Positions 61,788 to 64,000 of a stretch of 64,000 nucleotides of DNA are shown here, one piece after another. Under the pieces are notes generated by a model that worked only from the letters and a program-made list of their open reading frames with translations, made no database searches and had not been told where the DNA came from. Numbering within the stretch: the stretch's first letter is position 1; each line of letters starts with the position of its first letter. The DNA lies in contig DLAF01000069.1 in the NCBI GenBank assembly GCA_002492725.1, positions 1 through 64,000 of the forward strand. Reading direction: 5' to 3'. The stretch is from Lachnospiraceae bacterium UBA7054 (GTDB lineage Bacteria; Bacillota; Clostridia; Lachnospirales; Lachnospiraceae). The translations under genes and the position numbers were made by a program.

Positions 61788-62264
61788 ATGGCAGATCCGA
61801 TTCTTTACCGCAAGAGACTGATTCCGGAAGAATGCGTCCTGTTGAAAGATGACAGGCTTCTATACCGCGACGAGAAAATCATCGTGACCGCCTGGAATAC
61901 CCTGAAACCCCGCAAGGACTTACATCACGGGCGCTCCTGCTACTATCTGCAGGAGGGCATAAAAGTGAGCCGTTTCTTTGATGAAAACGGCTCTCCTTTA
62001 TATTGGTACTGCGATATAGTAGATTACGATTATGATGCCCAAACGGATACCTATATCATAACCGACCTTTTGGCAGACGTCATCATCTACCCCGACGGTT
62101 TCGTAAAAGTCGTGGATATCGACGAGCTGGTTACCGCAAAGGAAGGCGGGCTGCTGACTGACGCCATGCTGGGGCAGGCGCTCCTGACTCTCAACCGCCT
62201 GTTGCAGATCATTTATGACGGCGGATTTGAAAAGCTGCAGGAGCCGTTGGAGTTATATCATTGA
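61788..62264 (+). CDS. DUF402 domain-containing protein
   Basis: A 158-residue protein of the DUF402 family (FomD-like), with the typical FFDENGSPLYWYCDIVDYDYD stretch, of which the acidic residues could bind a metal ion; relatives are nucleotide phosphohydrolases. Its exact activity here is unknown. ATG 61788 is used because GAAGGGGGA lies 6 bases before it; the frame is open 24 codons farther upstream. It stands alone on the plus strand, divergent from the ATP synthase operon and convergent with the SleB-like gene. Confidence 0.85.
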   Translation: MADPILYRKRLIPEECVLLKDDRLLYRDEKIIVTAWNTLKPRKDLHHGRSCYYLQEGIKVSRFFDENGSPLYWYCDIVDYDYDAQTDTYIITDLLADVIIYPDGFVKVVDIDELVTAKEGGLLTDAMLGQALLTLNRLLQIIYDGGFEKLQEPLELYH

Positions 62265-62289
62265 GCCGTGCCGATTCGCAGCGCAATGC

Positions 62290-63489
62290 TTAATAGAAAA
62301 TATGTCCCCCAATTCGATATTTCGGCGTGATGCCGTCTACGGGCGTGCGGAAATAAACGCAGTTTCCGACATTGGTGGTGCCGCCCATGACTTCGTCGGC
62401 CGCCTGATAGCAGGCCGCCGTGGCCCTGCCCTCCCCGAGGGCGAGCGCCAGTCTGCCGCTGGCCACGGGAGAAAACTGTCCCGACTGATAAATCACTCCG
62501 GTCACAGTGTCCGGATAAACCGAACTCAACACGCGGTTGATCACCACGGAACCGACTGCCACCTGGCCGCTGTAAGGCTCTGCACCCGCCTCACAGTAAA
62601 TCAGGTTCGCGAGCAGATAGCGATCCCCTTCCCCAAAACTCACCTCGGAGATGTCGCGCCAGCTTGACTGCGCCGCCAGCTCCGCCATGCGGATCTCCTC
62701 TGCCAGCTTGGCACGCAGCGCCGAGAGGTTTTCTTCCTGCTCCTTGATCTGCTGCTCATAGGCAAGAGCTGCTGCCTCCGCCTCGGAAATCTGATCCGCC
62801 GTTGCATGTAAGGAGCTGGACGTCTGGCTGACAAGACCCGACACGCGGCCCTGCTCCGCCACCACCTGTACCCGATAGTCGGAAAGCTCCTCATGGTTCT
62901 TTTCCTGCTCTTCCTTGGCAAGCGTAAGTTCTTCCTGCTTCTGCTCCATGGCAGCCTGTGCTGCCTTATACTCATCAAGGACCTTTTTCTGATAAGCCGA
63001 GAGCTGTTCAATATATTCATTTTTATTCAGAAAATCCGACAGGCTTCCCGAAGAAAAAAACAATTCCAGATAGAGGTTGCTGCTGCGTTCGTAGGCAAAC
63101 TGGATCTGCCGCTTCATGGTGGCGTACTGTGCATCTTTCAAGGCGATGGCTTCTGCAAGCTCCTCCTCCACCTGCGCGATTCTCCCCTCCAGATCCTGAA
63201 TTTCCTCTTCCTTTTGCGCAATCTGGGCCTCCAGCTCATTCAGGTTGTTGCTCACCTGTGTAAGCTCCGTATTGAGCGTGTTAAGAGCGCCCTGCAGGGA
63301 ATCATGCTGCTCATTCAAGCCCTTCAGGTTTTCCTCCGTCTGGTCAAGCTGTTCCTCAGTCTCTTTTTTTCGCCGTTCTTCCTCTTCAATCTGCTGCCTT
63401 GTCTCCTCCGTGGCCTGCACGGAAAGCGGCATCATGCTACAGAGAAAAAGAAGTGCAAGGCAGGCAGCCGTTTTCCCTTTTATTCCCAT
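62290..63489 (-). CDS. Coiled-coil cell wall hydrolase, SleB type
   Basis: A 399-residue exported protein. A signal peptide (about 1-27, ending near SVQA) is followed by a long E/Q-rich coiled coil (about 30-265) like that of PcsB and other FtsEX-controlled hydrolases. A C-terminal SleB-like Hydrolase_2 domain follows (about 285-399), with GDRYLLANLIYCEAGAEPY and VGSVVINRVLS. The glutamate in YCEAGAEP is the likely catalytic acid. Such enzymes cut glycan strands in growth or spore germination. ATG 63489 is chosen, with GGAG 6 bases upstream; a TTG at 63501 is less likely. It follows rpiB by 16 bases. Confidence 0.9.
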   Translation of the reverse strand: MGIKGKTAACLALLFLCSMMPLSVQATEETRQQIEEEERRKKETEEQLDQTEENLKGLNEQHDSLQGALNTLNTELTQVSNNLNELEAQIAQKEEEIQDLEGRIAQVEEELAEAIALKDAQYATMKRQIQFAYERSSNLYLELFFSSGSLSDFLNKNEYIEQLSAYQKKVLDEYKAAQAAMEQKQEELTLAKEEQEKNHEELSDYRVQVVAEQGRVSGLVSQTSSSLHATADQISEAEAAALAYEQQIKEQEENLSALRAKLAEEIRMAELAAQSSWRDISEVSFGEGDRYLLANLIYCEAGAEPYSGQVAVGSVVINRVLSSVYPDTVTGVIYQSGQFSPVASGRLALALGEGRATAACYQAADEVMGGTTNVGNCVYFRTPVDGITPKYRIGGHIFY

Positions 63490-63505
63490 GTTCCTCTCCA
63501 ATTTT

Positions 63506-63934
63506 TTAAGTTTCGAGCATGTCTATCCTTCTTCGGTGTTTCTCTTCCCCGGAAAAAGGCGTGTCCAAAAAAATGTCCACGATATTGAGCGCTACCCGCT
63601 CCCCGATGATTGCCGCGCCCATGGCAAGCACGTTCGCGTCGTTATGCTCTCTGGTCAGCCGCGCGGAAACGGGATCCCCGCAGAGCGCACAGCGGATTCC
63701 CTTCACCTTGTTGGCTTTGATGGAGATGCCGATGCCCGTAGTACAGATGACAATACCTCTGTCGCATTCTCCCGAGGCCACCGCCTTCGCCACCGCCTCC
63801 CCAAAGATCGGGTAATCACAGGAGCTCTTGTCCGCGCAGCCAAAATCCTTGTACGCAAGACCCCTCTCTTTCAAATGCTCCATTACCTTTTGCCGCATTT
63901 CAAACCCGCCATGATCACTTCCTATTGCTATCAT
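63506..63934 (-). CDS. rpiB: Ribose-5-phosphate isomerase B
   Basis: A 142-residue RpiB/LacAB-family isomerase. It starts MIAIGSDHGGFEMRQ, has the catalytic cysteine in IVICTTGIGISIKANK and the histidine in TREHNDANVLAMGA. It interconverts ribose-5-phosphate and ribulose-5-phosphate; galactose-6-phosphate isomerase and allose-6-phosphate isomerase are relatives. ATG 63934 has AAGGAGGG before it. It links the SleB-like gene to the partial gene upstream. Confidence 0.95.
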   Translation of the reverse strand: MIAIGSDHGGFEMRQKVMEHLKERGLAYKDFGCADKSSCDYPIFGEAVAKAVASGECDRGIVICTTGIGISIKANKVKGIRCALCGDPVSARLTREHNDANVLAMGAAIIGERVALNIVDIFLDTPFSGEEKHRRRIDMLET

Positions 63935-63957
63935 TTTGATTCCCTCCTTTTATATGA

Positions 63958-64000
63958 TCACACATCAACAATATGATACCCCGCCGCCTTCATTAACCGA
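63958..64000 (-). CDS. 3' end of an upstream gene (partial)
   Basis: The minus strand reads RLMKAAGYHIVDV then a stop at 63958-63960, just before the ribosome site of rpiB. It looks like the C-terminus of a cytosolic protein, but too little is present to name it. Confidence 0.4.
   Translation of the reverse strand, partial: RLMKAAGYHIVDV

Noticed and set aside
1..64000. tRNA, rRNA, CRISPR arrays, insertion sequences or prophage
   Set aside because: No cloverleaf-like clusters, regularly spaced repeats, transposase, integrase or phage structural genes were recognised.

Overview
The window reads as chromosomal DNA of an anaerobic, spore-forming Firmicute, most likely a gut Lachnospiraceae (Clostridium cluster XIVa type). 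The basis is the sporulation and germination genes (spoVT, spoVG, a SleB-type cell wall hydrolase), the glgC/glgD heteromeric ADP-glucose pyrophosphorylase pair, the dnaD plus dnaC/dnaI-like replication pair, strong AGGAGG-type ribosome binding sites and the style of the proteins. No rRNA, tRNA, CRISPR array, insertion sequence, integrase or prophage gene was recognised. No stretch without a gene exceeds about 300 bases.

Region 1 (1-25 kb) is accessory carbohydrate metabolism mixed with housekeeping genes. It holds a CPBP membrane protease, a large GH2 enzyme, spoVT, then a tight minus-strand set: alpha/beta hydrolase, murF, ddl, GH88 and a DUF2264 protein. After these come an AraC regulator divergent from an intracellular GH9, a PAS-GAF-GGDEF protein, a DUF5060-type glycosidase, a LytTR/DUF3021 regulatory pair, a Cu/Zn-type superoxide dismutase, a decayed GHKL/LytTR two-component system, and fruK with a GH13 glucosidase. 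None of the glycosidases has a signal peptide, so they probably act on imported oligosaccharides. A 33-residue protein at 12629-12730 is preceded by a LexA-like SOS box.

Region 2 (25.1-32.9 kb) is a defence island next to mfd. From one near-consensus promoter that overlaps an operator-like repeat, the order is dinJ-type antitoxin, yafQ-type toxin, hsdM, hsdS, an unknown membrane-anchored protein and hsdR, with very short gaps and overlaps.

Region 3 (33-45.5 kb) is core: pth-mfd, spoVG, glgC-glgD, murC, dnaD-dnaC-like and a PRPP synthetase-like gene. A cluster of DnaA-box-like sites lies between murC and dnaD.

Region 4 (45.5-54.2 kb) holds an MBOAT acyltransferase and an SGNH-type partner on either side of queT, which has a structured leader. 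It also has an unknown 846-residue envelope protein with a small partner gene, and a chemoreceptor.

Region 5 (54.3-64 kb) is the complete F-type ATP synthase operon (atpZ, atpI-like, B, E, F, H, A, G, D, C). Its c subunit carries sodium-binding signature residues. It is followed by a DUF402 protein, the SleB-type hydrolase, rpiB and the 3' end of another gene.
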